From Pseudophaeobacter arcticus DSM 23566 (GTDB lineage Bacteria > Pseudomonadota > Alphaproteobacteria > Rhodobacterales > Rhodobacteraceae), in assembly GCF_000473205.1 (NCBI RefSeq), contig NZ_KI421507.1:2133862-2197861 (forward strand): 64,000 nt of DNA. Direction: 5' to 3'. This document shows, in pieces, positions 32,560 to 40,550 of this stretch (its first letter is position 1; every line of letters begins with the position of its first letter). The notes under the pieces are model-generated. The model had not been told where the DNA came from, ran no database searches, and worked only from the letters and a program-made list of their open reading frames with translations. A program made the translations under genes and the position numbers.

Positions 32560-33323
32560 TTGCCTGTCTCGGCATGTATGACAGGCCTGAAACCGCTGCT
32601 GCCAATGACCTGCTCTGGTCTGCCATTCGCAACTCTCTGGAAACCGGGCCCGAAAGCCTCTCTCGCGAGATTGACCCATGGTTGGCCTGGACCTCCCCGG
32701 AGCTTTTGCTGGCCCAGACCTGCGGCTGCCCCTTCCGCACCCGGCTGTACGGCGAGGTTCAGCTGGTCGGCACCCCGGACTATGGCCTGCCAGATTGCCC
32801 GCCAGGGTTTTATCGCAGCGTCTTTGTCGCCAAAAAATCTCAGACCACGCCACAGCTGGAGCACTTTGACCAGGGCCGCTTTGCCTATAATGATGCCCTG
32901 TCGCAGTCCGGCTGGGCAGCCCCCCTTATCCATATGCAAGATCACAACATCCTGCCGGGAGCCCTGGTCGAAACCGGCAGCCATCGCGATTCGGCCCAAG
33001 CGGTTGCCGAGGGGCGCGCTGATTTTGCCGCGCTGGACCTGCTGTCCTGGGATATGATCCAGGACTACGATGATTTTGCGAATGACCTGTCGGTTGTTGA
33101 TCTCACCGTGCCAACGCCCGGCCTGCCGTTAATCACCGCGTTAGACCAGGATCCTGTGGCCTTATTTCTGGCGGTAAAATCCGCCATCGAATCTCTGGAT
33201 GACGCCACGCGCGCCACTCTCAGGCTCAAAGGGTTTTTGCACATCCCCACCAGCGAATACCTGGCGGTGCCAACGCCTCCGGGGCCAGTACTGACAGACC
33301 TAAAGATTAAGGCGCGCGGTTAG
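32556..33323 (+). CDS. PhnD-like periplasmic-binding-fold protein without signal peptide
   Basis: 255 residues. The order IACLGMYDRPETAAANDLLWSAIRN, then FRSVFVAKK-like YRSVFVAKKSQ, GRFAYNDALSQSGW, VETGSHRDSAQAVAEGRADFAALDLLSWDM matches the PhnD/phosphonate-binding family (PF12974). The N terminus begins straight with the fold and has no signal sequence, so the protein is probably cytosolic or the start is mis-set, although no upstream leader exists because of the overlap with terB2. No transport permease is next to it. It may bind a small anion as a sensor; this is inference. Confidence 0.78.
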   Translation: MIACLGMYDRPETAAANDLLWSAIRNSLETGPESLSREIDPWLAWTSPELLLAQTCGCPFRTRLYGEVQLVGTPDYGLPDCPPGFYRSVFVAKKSQTTPQLEHFDQGRFAYNDALSQSGWAAPLIHMQDHNILPGALVETGSHRDSAQAVAEGRADFAALDLLSWDMIQDYDDFANDLSVVDLTVPTPGLPLITALDQDPVALFLAVKSAIESLDDATRATLRLKGFLHIPTSEYLAVPTPPGPVLTDLKIKARG

Positions 33324-33458
33324 GGTGCAGCTGCTCATTTCGAAGACTTTGACCTCCTTTCCGTGCGGTTATCCCCAAAACTTCCCGGTTTTAACATTGC
33401 ATTCAGACATTTTTTCGGTCCAATTAGGGCCAGTTTTTCACAACTGGGCGAAACCGTT

Positions 33459-34247
33459 TTGACCACTCAGACACCTGTACTCGAGATCCGCGACCTGCAT
33501 AAATCTTATGGAGAGTTGGAAGTTATCAAGGGTGTCAATATCACTGCCCATCGCGGAGATGTTGTGTCTTTGATCGGCTCATCCGGATCGGGAAAATCCA
33601 CCCTTTTGCGCTGCTGTAACCTGCTGGAAAACAGTCAGGCCGGCGAGATCCATTTCAAGGGAGAACCCATCACCTGGTCGGGGAACGGACTGAACCGCCG
33701 CCCCAGCGATGCCAAACAGGTGCTGCGCATTCGTACCAATCTGTCGATGGTGTTCCAGCAGTTCAATCTCTGGGCTCATATGACCATCTTGCAAAATGTG
33801 ATGGAAGCCCCGGTCACGGTTCTGGGTCGAGACCCCAAAGAGGTTGAAGTCGCCGCCCGCCAATATCTGGACAAGGTTGGCATTGCCGACAAATGGGACG
33901 CCTATCCGGCGCAGCTGTCTGGCGGCCAACAGCAACGCGCAGCCATTGCGCGGGCGCTGTGCATGGAACCCGAGGCCTTGCTGTTTGACGAACCAACTTC
34001 GGCACTGGACCCAGAATTGGAACAGGAAGTGATCAAAGTCATCAAAGACCTGGCCACCGAAGGCCGCACAATGATGATCGTGACCCATGACATGAACCTC
34101 GCCGCCGATGTGTCAGATAAGGTTGTGTTTCTGCACAAGGGCCTGATCGAGGAACAGGGCAGCGCCGATGAGGTCTTTGGCAATACACAATCCGAACGGT
34201 TGCGCAATTTCCTGGCACCAACACGCCACCTGCGCGCAAGCCAATAA
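33459..34247 (+). CDS. Polar amino acid ABC transporter ATP-binding protein
   Basis: 262 residues from a TTG start (MTTQTPVLEIRDLHKSYG); an in-frame GTG at 33363 would add 32 unrelated residues. Walker A is GSSGSGKST (40-48), the signature LSGGQQQR follows, and Walker B is LLFDEPTSALDPEL with H-loop VTHDM, as in HisP/GlnQ. It energises uptake of amino acids or related amines with the binding protein and the two permeases downstream. The TTG start lacks a strong ribosome site, so the exact N terminus is uncertain. Confidence 0.9.
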   Translation: MTTQTPVLEIRDLHKSYGELEVIKGVNITAHRGDVVSLIGSSGSGKSTLLRCCNLLENSQAGEIHFKGEPITWSGNGLNRRPSDAKQVLRIRTNLSMVFQQFNLWAHMTILQNVMEAPVTVLGRDPKEVEVAARQYLDKVGIADKWDAYPAQLSGGQQQRAAIARALCMEPEALLFDEPTSALDPELEQEVIKVIKDLATEGRTMMIVTHDMNLAADVSDKVVFLHKGLIEEQGSADEVFGNTQSERLRNFLAPTRHLRASQ

Positions 34248-34326
34248 CCCTTTGCCCGGCCTGAACTGGGCCGCGGCGATGACAATAAGAAACCAAAACA
34301 GAAACCAAAAAACTGGGAGTATCACC

Positions 34327-35037
34327 ATGAAATCACTCATTCTGACCACCGCAGCGCTTGCTTTGACCGCAGGCATGGGTCTGGCTGACACTGTCCGTCT
34401 GGGCACCGAGGGCGCCTACCCTCCCTACAACTTCCTGAACGACAACGGCGAAGTGGACGGTTTTGAGCGTGAGCTGGGCGATGAGCTGTGCAAACGCGCC
34501 GAGCTGACCTGCGAATGGGTCACAAATGACTGGGATTCCATCATCCCGAACCTCGTTTCCGGCAACTACGACGCCATCATCGCCGGTATGTCGATCACCG
34601 CCGAGCGTGAAGAAGTTGTGGACTTCACCCAAGGCTACACCCCCCCGTCGCCTTCGGCCTATGCCGCATTGTCGGCTGATGTGGACCTGACCGGCGGCGT
34701 GATTGCAGCCCAGACCGCCACCATCCAGGCCAACCATGTTGTCGACACCGGTGCCACTTTGGTGGAATACCCCACTCCGGATGAAACCCTGGCCGCAGTC
34801 CGCTCCGGCGAAGCCGATGCCGTGATCGCAGACAAAGACTACCTGGAACCCGAAGTCGAAGCCTCTGACCTGGTCTTTGTTGGCGAGGATGTGCCACTGG
34901 GCGGTGGTATCGGCATGGCCTTCCGTGAAAGCGACAGCGAAATGCGCGCCAAGTTTGACGCCGCTATCACCTCGATGAAAGAAGACGGCAGCCTGAACAC
35001 GCTGATTGAAAAGTGGGAAGTTGGCGGCACCTGGTAA
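34327..35037 (+). CDS. Polar amino acid ABC transporter substrate-binding protein
   Basis: 236 residues. A signal peptide (MKSLILTTAALALTAGMGLA) should be cleaved before DTVRLGTEG. The mature part has the HisJ/ArgT core: GTEGAYPPYNFLNDNGEVDGFERELGDEL and WDSIIPNLVSGNYDAIIAGMSITAEREEVVDFTQGY. Acidic residues around the pocket suit a cationic ligand such as arginine, ornithine or a diamine, in line with the downstream gamma-glutamylation genes. GGGAGTATCACC precedes the ATG. A terminator-like hairpin follows, probably raising its level relative to the permeases. Confidence 0.9.
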   Translation: MKSLILTTAALALTAGMGLADTVRLGTEGAYPPYNFLNDNGEVDGFERELGDELCKRAELTCEWVTNDWDSIIPNLVSGNYDAIIAGMSITAEREEVVDFTQGYTPPSPSAYAALSADVDLTGGVIAAQTATIQANHVVDTGATLVEYPTPDETLAAVRSGEADAVIADKDYLEPEVEASDLVFVGEDVPLGGGIGMAFRESDSEMRAKFDAAITSMKEDGSLNTLIEKWEVGGTW

Positions 35038-35067
35038 GCCAGAACGCCTAACTGATACGCTCTTGAT

Positions 35068-35093
35068 AAAGGGGGGCTACTGGCCTCCCTTTT
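35068..35093 (+). terminator. Partial terminator/attenuator between binding protein and permeases
   Basis: AAAGGGGGGC (35068-35077) pairs with GGCCTCCCTTT (35083-35092, one G-U pair) around TACTG, followed by a short T run. It would let most transcripts end after the binding-protein gene, a common way of making the periplasmic protein in excess. Confidence 0.65.
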
Positions 35094-35125
35094 CACAGTT
35101 TCGGCCGGTTGCGCCGATCTAGACG

Positions 35126-36019
35126 ATGAGGTCTGCCATTTTCTCCTTTTGCTCTGACCCGGCCACACTCGAGACGTTTCAGTGGATGAGTTGCTATCTC
35201 ACCACCGGTAAACACATGGCCTTTTATATGTCGTTTGGGACGGTTCTTTTGCTGCTGGCCTTTGCAGCGCCTGCCGCACTGCTGTTTGGTTTTGGTGGCG
35301 CCATGGCGGCGCGGGCGCGCTTTGCGCCGCTCAGCTGGTTGGGGCGTGGCTATATCGCCATCGTGCGCGGCGTGCCGGACATCGCCTTTTTCCTGTTCTT
35401 CGTCATCGCACTGGATCAGGCGCTGGAATATCTGCGCCACAGGGTTAAATGCCCGGATTGGGACCAACCCATTCGCCAGGGCAGTGATTTTATCGTCTGT
35501 GACATTGCCAAGCTGCCCCTGGGGGACGCCGCGCAGTGGATCCATGAAGTCTATGGTTTTACCATTGCCGTTGTGACCTTTGCCATTGTTTTTGGCGCCT
35601 TCGCCGCCAATGTTCTGTTTGGCGCCATGCGGGCGGTGCCCCATGCGCAGATCGAAACCGCCGAGGCCTATGGGCTCAACCATCGCCAGACCTTCTGGCG
35701 CATCCTGGTGCCACAAATGTGGACCTATGCCCTGCCCGGTCTTTCCAATCTCTGGATGGTCCTGATCAAGGCAACACCGCTGCTGTTCCTGCTTGGCGTC
35801 GAGGATATCGTCTATTGGGCCAAAGAGCTGGGCGGCTCCAAGACCGCCAAATTCACCGCCTATCCACACCCCGACTGGCGCACGTGGTATTTCCTTGGAT
35901 TGTTGGTTTTCTACCTGAGTTTTACCAAGGTCTCTGAGCTGGTTCTGGACCGCATCACCACCCGCCTGTCCCATGGTCAAGCCACCCTGGCTGGCGAAGC
36001 GCAAAGGAAAGCGTCATGA
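35126..36019 (+). CDS. Amino acid ABC transporter permease (HisQ-like)
   Basis: 297 residues, longer than classical HisQ because of an insertion after the first permease helices (RHRVKCPDWDQPIRQGSDFIVCDIAKLPLGDA, residues about 105-140). The EAA loop reads ETAEAYGLNHRQTFWRILVPQMW. Five or six membrane helices are visible. IVRGVPDIAFFLFF corresponds to the RGTP motif of the family. It pairs with the next permease, which overlaps it by four bases. Confidence 0.88.
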   Translation: MRSAIFSFCSDPATLETFQWMSCYLTTGKHMAFYMSFGTVLLLLAFAAPAALLFGFGGAMAARARFAPLSWLGRGYIAIVRGVPDIAFFLFFVIALDQALEYLRHRVKCPDWDQPIRQGSDFIVCDIAKLPLGDAAQWIHEVYGFTIAVVTFAIVFGAFAANVLFGAMRAVPHAQIETAEAYGLNHRQTFWRILVPQMWTYALPGLSNLWMVLIKATPLLFLLGVEDIVYWAKELGGSKTAKFTAYPHPDWRTWYFLGLLVFYLSFTKVSELVLDRITTRLSHGQATLAGEAQRKAS

Positions 36020-36822
36020 GCTGCTTTCAAACCGTTCAGGACTATGCTTTGCGCTCGCTGGGGTATGGCGAACGGCTGCTGCCGCGCAGTGACTTTACCC
36101 TTTGTGAGCAGTTCACCCTGATCGGCTCTGGGATGATCTGGAATATCTATTTCGGCCTGCTGGCTGTGGTCACTGGATTTTTCTTTGCCAACCTTCTGGC
36201 GGTGGGGAAAAATGCAAAATCCCTCTGGGCCCGCAAACCCGCCGAATGGTTCATCTTTCTGTTTCGCGGCTCGCCCCTGTTCATTCAGTTCTTCTTTGCC
36301 TATTTCCTGTTCCTCAGCCTGAAAAGTGTATCGAGCGTCTTTAATCCCCTGTCCGCCGCCTGGGCTGGTGCGCTGGTCGTATTATTTCTGAATACCGCCG
36401 CCTATTCCGCCGAGATCTTCTACGGGGCGCTGCGTTCAATCCCCAAAGGCGATATCGAGGCCGCAGATGCCTATGGGCTGACCGGCTGGTCCCGGTTTCG
36501 CAAAGTCATGTGGCCAACCATGATGCGGCTGGCCTGGCCCTCCTATACCAATGAAGCGATCTTTCTGTTTCATGCCACCACCCTGGTTTTTGTCTCGGGC
36601 TTTCCGGCATGGCGGCAAAAGGGTGATGCGCTCTACTATGCAAAATACTTTGCGGATAAGACCTTCAACCCCTTTGTGCCCTACCCCATCCTGGCCTTCT
36701 ATTTCATCCTGCTGACCCTGATGGTGATCTCCCTGTTTGGGGTAATCAACAAGCGGCTGAACCGACATCTGCCACAAGGCCAGCGCCCCAAGTTGAAGTA
36801 CAGACCGAACTTCATGCGCTAA
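36016..36822 (+). CDS. Amino acid ABC transporter permease (HisM-like)
   Basis: 268 residues. FRGSPLFIQFFFAYF corresponds to the RGTPLLVQ motif and EAADAYGLTGWSRFRKVMWPTMM to the EAA loop that contacts the ATPase. The membrane helices are clear, and the C terminus is basic. It overlaps the HisQ-like gene by four bases (ATGA) and ends 23 bases before a strong terminator, so the transporter forms its own transcription unit. Confidence 0.88.
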   Translation: MSCFQTVQDYALRSLGYGERLLPRSDFTLCEQFTLIGSGMIWNIYFGLLAVVTGFFFANLLAVGKNAKSLWARKPAEWFIFLFRGSPLFIQFFFAYFLFLSLKSVSSVFNPLSAAWAGALVVLFLNTAAYSAEIFYGALRSIPKGDIEAADAYGLTGWSRFRKVMWPTMMRLAWPSYTNEAIFLFHATTLVFVSGFPAWRQKGDALYYAKYFADKTFNPFVPYPILAFYFILLTLMVISLFGVINKRLNRHLPQGQRPKLKYRPNFMR

Positions 36823-36845
36823 AAGATCAAAAATAATACCTTGTG

Positions 36846-36870
36846 ATGGCTCCTTCGGGAGCCATTTTTT
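36846..36870 (+). terminator. Terminator with UUCG tetraloop after the transporter operon
   Basis: ATGGCTCC (36846-36853) and GGAGCCAT (36858-36865) flank TTCG, followed by TTTTT. It separates transporter and catabolic genes into two transcripts. Confidence 0.92.
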
Positions 36871-36980
36871 ATAGCAATTCTCCCGGTCTCTCCGCTCCAT
36901 TTCAAACTTTTGATCAAATTCTCTTGGCTCATTCAAAATCCTGCAGTACAACAAAGGCACCACTACCAAGGAGCCGCCCC

Positions 36981-38300
36981 ATGGACCTGTCCAAGCTAAA
37001 AACCATCCGCATCGCCGCCTGTGATGTGAACGGACAGATGCGCGGCAAACGCATGCCCGCCTCACAGGCGGGAAAACTGGCCGATGGCGCCGCGCGATTG
37101 CCGCTTTCAGCCCTGAACGTGGATATCTGGGGGCGCGACATCGAAGACAGCCCACTGGTGTTTGAAACCGGCGATGCCGATGGCATCCTAAAGCCAACAG
37201 GACGTGGCCCGGTGCCGATGCCCTGGCTCGAGACCCCTTCGGCTCTGGTCCCGATGGTGCTGGAAACCGACGATGGCGCGCCCTTTATGGGCGATCCGCG
37301 CCAGGTGCTGGCACAGGTGCTCGACGGCTATGCGGCCCGCGGTTGGACGGTGATGGCCGCCACCGAAATGGAATTCAATCTGGTGGATGATAGCGGCCAC
37401 CAACCCGGCCCCCCGGAGCATCCCCACACCGGGCGTAAACTCAGCCAGCAATCAGTGCTGTCCTTGCAAGAGCTGGACGCCTTTGATGGCTTTTTCACCG
37501 ATCTCTACGCGGGCGCCGAAGAGATGGGCATCCCGGCACAATCGGCGATTTCCGAGGCCGGATTGGGCCAATTCGAGATCAACCTGAACCATCAGGACGC
37601 CCTGCGCGCCGCAGATGATGCCTGGTTGTTCAAAGCCTTGGTCAAAGGGCTTGCCCGCGCACACGGGATGGCGGCCACCTTTATGGCAAAACCCTATGCC
37701 GAGGAAGCCGGCAATGGCATGCATGTGCATTTCTCGGTGGTGGACGCGCAGGGCAACAATGTCTTTGATGATGGGACGGAAACCGGCACAGAACTGCTGC
37801 ACCAGGCCGTTGCTGGCTGTCTGGCGGCGATGCCGGCCAGTACGCTGGTCTTTGCGCCGCACGGCAATTCCTATGCCCGTCTGGTGCCCGGCGCCCATGC
37901 CCCGACCGGCGCTGCCTGGGCCTATGAAAACCGAACGGCAGCCATCCGCATTCCCGGCGGCAGCCCCAAGGCGCGGCGCATTGAACACCGCACCGCTGGC
38001 GGTGACATCAACCCCTATCTGATGCTCTCTGTTGTGCTGGGGGCCGCCCTGCTGGGCATCACCGACAAAATGGTGCCGCCCGCCGCCTCCAGTGGCAATA
38101 TCTATGAGCAGACCGATCTGCCGCAGCTGGCCCCCGATTGGGAGACAGCAATTTCCCGATTCGAGGAAAGCCCGCTCATCGCGCGCATCCTGCCGCAGAT
38201 GATGATCCGCAACCTGGTGATGACCAAACGCCAGGAACTGGCGGGCTTTGCCGCCCTGCCGACAGATCAACATTGGCTCAGCTGGTTGGAAGCGGTATGA
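36981..38300 (+). CDS. Glutamine synthetase-like gamma-glutamylamine ligase (PuuA-like), copy 1
   Basis: 439 residues. It shows the GS fold with MRGKRMP in place of the GS-I start region, the metal motif EMEFNLV, the ISEAGLGQFEINLNHQDALRAAD stretch, the ATP/metal helix GMHVHFSV and the substrate loop NRTAAIRIPGGS. This matches the PuuA/GlnA4-type family that ligates glutamate to an amine, more than true glutamine synthetase: the adenylylation-site tyrosine region is not the classical one. AAGGAG just before ATG. First gene of the catabolic set. Confidence 0.82.
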   Translation: MDLSKLKTIRIAACDVNGQMRGKRMPASQAGKLADGAARLPLSALNVDIWGRDIEDSPLVFETGDADGILKPTGRGPVPMPWLETPSALVPMVLETDDGAPFMGDPRQVLAQVLDGYAARGWTVMAATEMEFNLVDDSGHQPGPPEHPHTGRKLSQQSVLSLQELDAFDGFFTDLYAGAEEMGIPAQSAISEAGLGQFEINLNHQDALRAADDAWLFKALVKGLARAHGMAATFMAKPYAEEAGNGMHVHFSVVDAQGNNVFDDGTETGTELLHQAVAGCLAAMPASTLVFAPHGNSYARLVPGAHAPTGAAWAYENRTAAIRIPGGSPKARRIEHRTAGGDINPYLMLSVVLGAALLGITDKMVPPAASSGNIYEQTDLPQLAPDWETAISRFEESPLIARILPQMMIRNLVMTKRQELAGFAALPTDQHWLSWLEAV

Positions 38301-38360
38301 ACAGGATCAGTCCCGAGGCGCGGCCTCACCCTATCCCCTTTTGATCAAATCTGGTGAACT

Positions 38361-39041
38361 ATGAAAATCGGCATCCTGCAAACCGGCCACGCGCCCGAAG
38401 ACCTCATTCAGGGCTCGGGTGACTATGACCAGATGTTTTGTAACCTCCTGGCAGGGCATGGCTTTGAGTTTGAGACCTTTGCGGTCGTTGACGGCCAGTT
38501 TCCCCAAAATGCCGATGCCGCCGATGGCTGGATCATCACCGGCTCGCGCCATGGCGCCTATGAGCCCCACGACTGGATCCCGCCGCTGGAAGATCTGATC
38601 CGGGACATTCACGCCAGGAAACAGCCCATGGCCGGGATCTGTTTTGGCCATCAGATCATCGCCCAGGCGCTTGGCGGCAAAGTCGCCAAATACGATGGCG
38701 GCTGGGCCGTTGGGCATGTCACCTATCAACAGGACGGCACGCCCTTGACCCTGAACGCCTGGCACCAGGATCAGGTGATCGAGCGCCCCGCCGAGGCCCG
38801 CGTGCTGGCCGGCAATGCGTTCTGTGAAAACGGCATCCTCGCCTATGGCGACCATATCTGGACCCTGCAGCCACATCCTGAATTCAGCAATGAGTTCACC
38901 AGTGGCCTGATCACCAAACGGGGCCGTGGCGTGGTGCCTGATCAGATCCTGGACCAGGCCAGTCAGCAACTCGACACCCCCGTAGACTCCCCCGCAATTG
39001 CAACTTTCCTCGCAGAATTTATGAAGAAAGAGAGGACTTAA
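38361..39041 (+). CDS. Class I glutamine amidotransferase (GATase1) family hydrolase
   Basis: 226 residues. The catalytic triad is visible: Cys94 in GICFGHQ and His172 with Glu174 in LQPHPEF. No synthetase domain is fused. In this setting it may hydrolyse a gamma-glutamyl intermediate, as PuuD does for gamma-glutamyl-GABA, although it belongs to the GMP-synthase-like subgroup rather than the PuuD/peptidase C26 subgroup. It sits between two PuuA-like genes and overlaps the second by one base. Confidence 0.85.
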   Translation: MKIGILQTGHAPEDLIQGSGDYDQMFCNLLAGHGFEFETFAVVDGQFPQNADAADGWIITGSRHGAYEPHDWIPPLEDLIRDIHARKQPMAGICFGHQIIAQALGGKVAKYDGGWAVGHVTYQQDGTPLTLNAWHQDQVIERPAEARVLAGNAFCENGILAYGDHIWTLQPHPEFSNEFTSGLITKRGRGVVPDQILDQASQQLDTPVDSPAIATFLAEFMKKERT

Positions 39042-40399
39042 TGTCATCTTGGCTTGACGATCTTCCCGAAGCGGCAAAGACCTATCTGGAGGGCCGTCGT
39101 CTCGACGAAGTTGAATGCGTTATTTCGGACCTCCCCGGTATTGCCCGAGGTAAGGCAGTACCGGCATCCAAGTTTGCAAAGCAGGACTTCTTTCACCTGC
39201 CCGACAGCATCTTTTATCAGACCATCACAGGCGATTGGGCCGAGGCCGCTGATGACGATGGCTGGATCGAAAAAGACATGACGCTGCACCCCGATATGTC
39301 CACCGCCACTGCGGCGCCTTGGACCGGGGACTGGACCTTGCAGGTGATCCATGACGCTGTTGACCGCAACGGCGACCCGATCCCCTTTAGCCCGCGCAAT
39401 GTGCTGAAACGGGTGGTGCAGCTGTATCACGATCAGGGCTGGGATCCGATTGTGGCGCCAGAGATGGAGTTCTTTCTGGTGGCGCGCAACATCGATCCTG
39501 CCAAAAAGATCGAACCCATGATGGGGCGCTCTGGCCGCCCGGCCGCCGCCCGTCAGGCCTATTCAATGACCGCCGTGGATGAATTTGGCCCTGTCATCGA
39601 CGACATCTATGACTTTGCCGAGGCCCAGGGGTTTGAAATCGACGGCATTACCCAGGAAGGCGGCGCCGGTCAGCTGGAGATCAACCTGCTGCACGGCGAT
39701 CCGGTCAAACTGGCGGATGAGGTCTTCTATTTCAAACGGCTGATCCGCGAAGCCGCGCTGCGCCACGATTGCTTTGCCACCTTTATGGCCAAGCCGATCG
39801 AGAACGAGCCCGGCTCGGCGATGCATATCCATCATTCGGTGCTGGATCGCAAAACCGGCAAGAATATCTTCTCTGCCGAGGATGAATCCGAAACGGATGC
39901 CTTTTTCCACTTTATTGCCGGGCTGCAGAACCATCTGCCGGCGGGCATCGCGGTGATGGCGCCCTATGTGAACTCCTACCGGCGCTATGTCAAAGATCAC
40001 GCGGCCCCGATCAATCTGGAATGGGCGCGCGACAACCGCACCACCGGCATCCGTATTCCGCTCTCCAGCGCCTCGGCGCGGCGGGTTGAAAACCGCATTG
40101 CCGGAATGGACTGCAACCCCTACCTGGGCATCGCGGTCTCATTGGCCTGCGGCTATCTGGGATTGATGGAAAAGAAACACCCAGGCAAGCAGTTCCAAGG
40201 CGACGCCTATGCGGGCGATGGCGATATTCCGCAGGTCATGGGCAGTGCCCTGGATCTGTTTGAAGAAGCAACCGCCCTGCACGAGGTCCTAGGCCCCGAA
40301 TTTGCCCGGGTCTACAGCATCGTCAAACGCGCCGAATATGAGGAATTCCTGCAGGTGATCTCCCCCTGGGAGCGCGAGCATCTGCTGATGAATGTCTAA
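39041..40399 (+). CDS. Glutamine synthetase-like gamma-glutamylamine ligase (PuuA-like), copy 2
   Basis: 452 residues, closer in motif spelling to E. coli PuuA: EVECVISDLPGIARGKAVPASKF, PEMEFFLVARN, EGGAGQLEINLLHGDPV, GSAMHIHHSVLD and NRTTGIRIPLSSASARRVENRIAG. It would form gamma-glutamylputrescine or a related amide at ATP cost. The start overlaps the upstream stop by one base (TAATG), so the amidotransferase and this ligase are coupled. Why two ligase copies are kept is unclear; different amine chain lengths are possible. Confidence 0.88.
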   Translation: MSSWLDDLPEAAKTYLEGRRLDEVECVISDLPGIARGKAVPASKFAKQDFFHLPDSIFYQTITGDWAEAADDDGWIEKDMTLHPDMSTATAAPWTGDWTLQVIHDAVDRNGDPIPFSPRNVLKRVVQLYHDQGWDPIVAPEMEFFLVARNIDPAKKIEPMMGRSGRPAAARQAYSMTAVDEFGPVIDDIYDFAEAQGFEIDGITQEGGAGQLEINLLHGDPVKLADEVFYFKRLIREAALRHDCFATFMAKPIENEPGSAMHIHHSVLDRKTGKNIFSAEDESETDAFFHFIAGLQNHLPAGIAVMAPYVNSYRRYVKDHAAPINLEWARDNRTTGIRIPLSSASARRVENRIAGMDCNPYLGIAVSLACGYLGLMEKKHPGKQFQGDAYAGDGDIPQVMGSALDLFEEATALHEVLGPEFARVYSIVKRAEYEEFLQVISPWEREHLLMNV

Positions 40400-40417
40400 T
40401 AAGCTTCACATAAAACT

Positions 40418-40445
40418 CTGACGCAGCACTTAGCTGCGGCGTCAG
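40418..40445 (+). terminator. Hairpin between ligase and oxidase genes
   Basis: CTGACGC (40418-40424) pairs with GCGTCAG (40439-40445), and inner AGC with GCT, around ACTTA. No T run follows, so termination would be weak; it may act as a mRNA 3' end or a processing site. Confidence 0.45.
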
Positions 40446-40550
40446 GGTGTCATGTCCCGGTGCGGCATCAGGGCAATAAAATATTTCTGCAAAGATACAG
40501 AGCTGGCGGCGCGCGCGCCCTGTGCGCCTAAGCTCTTATAGAGGTGTGCG

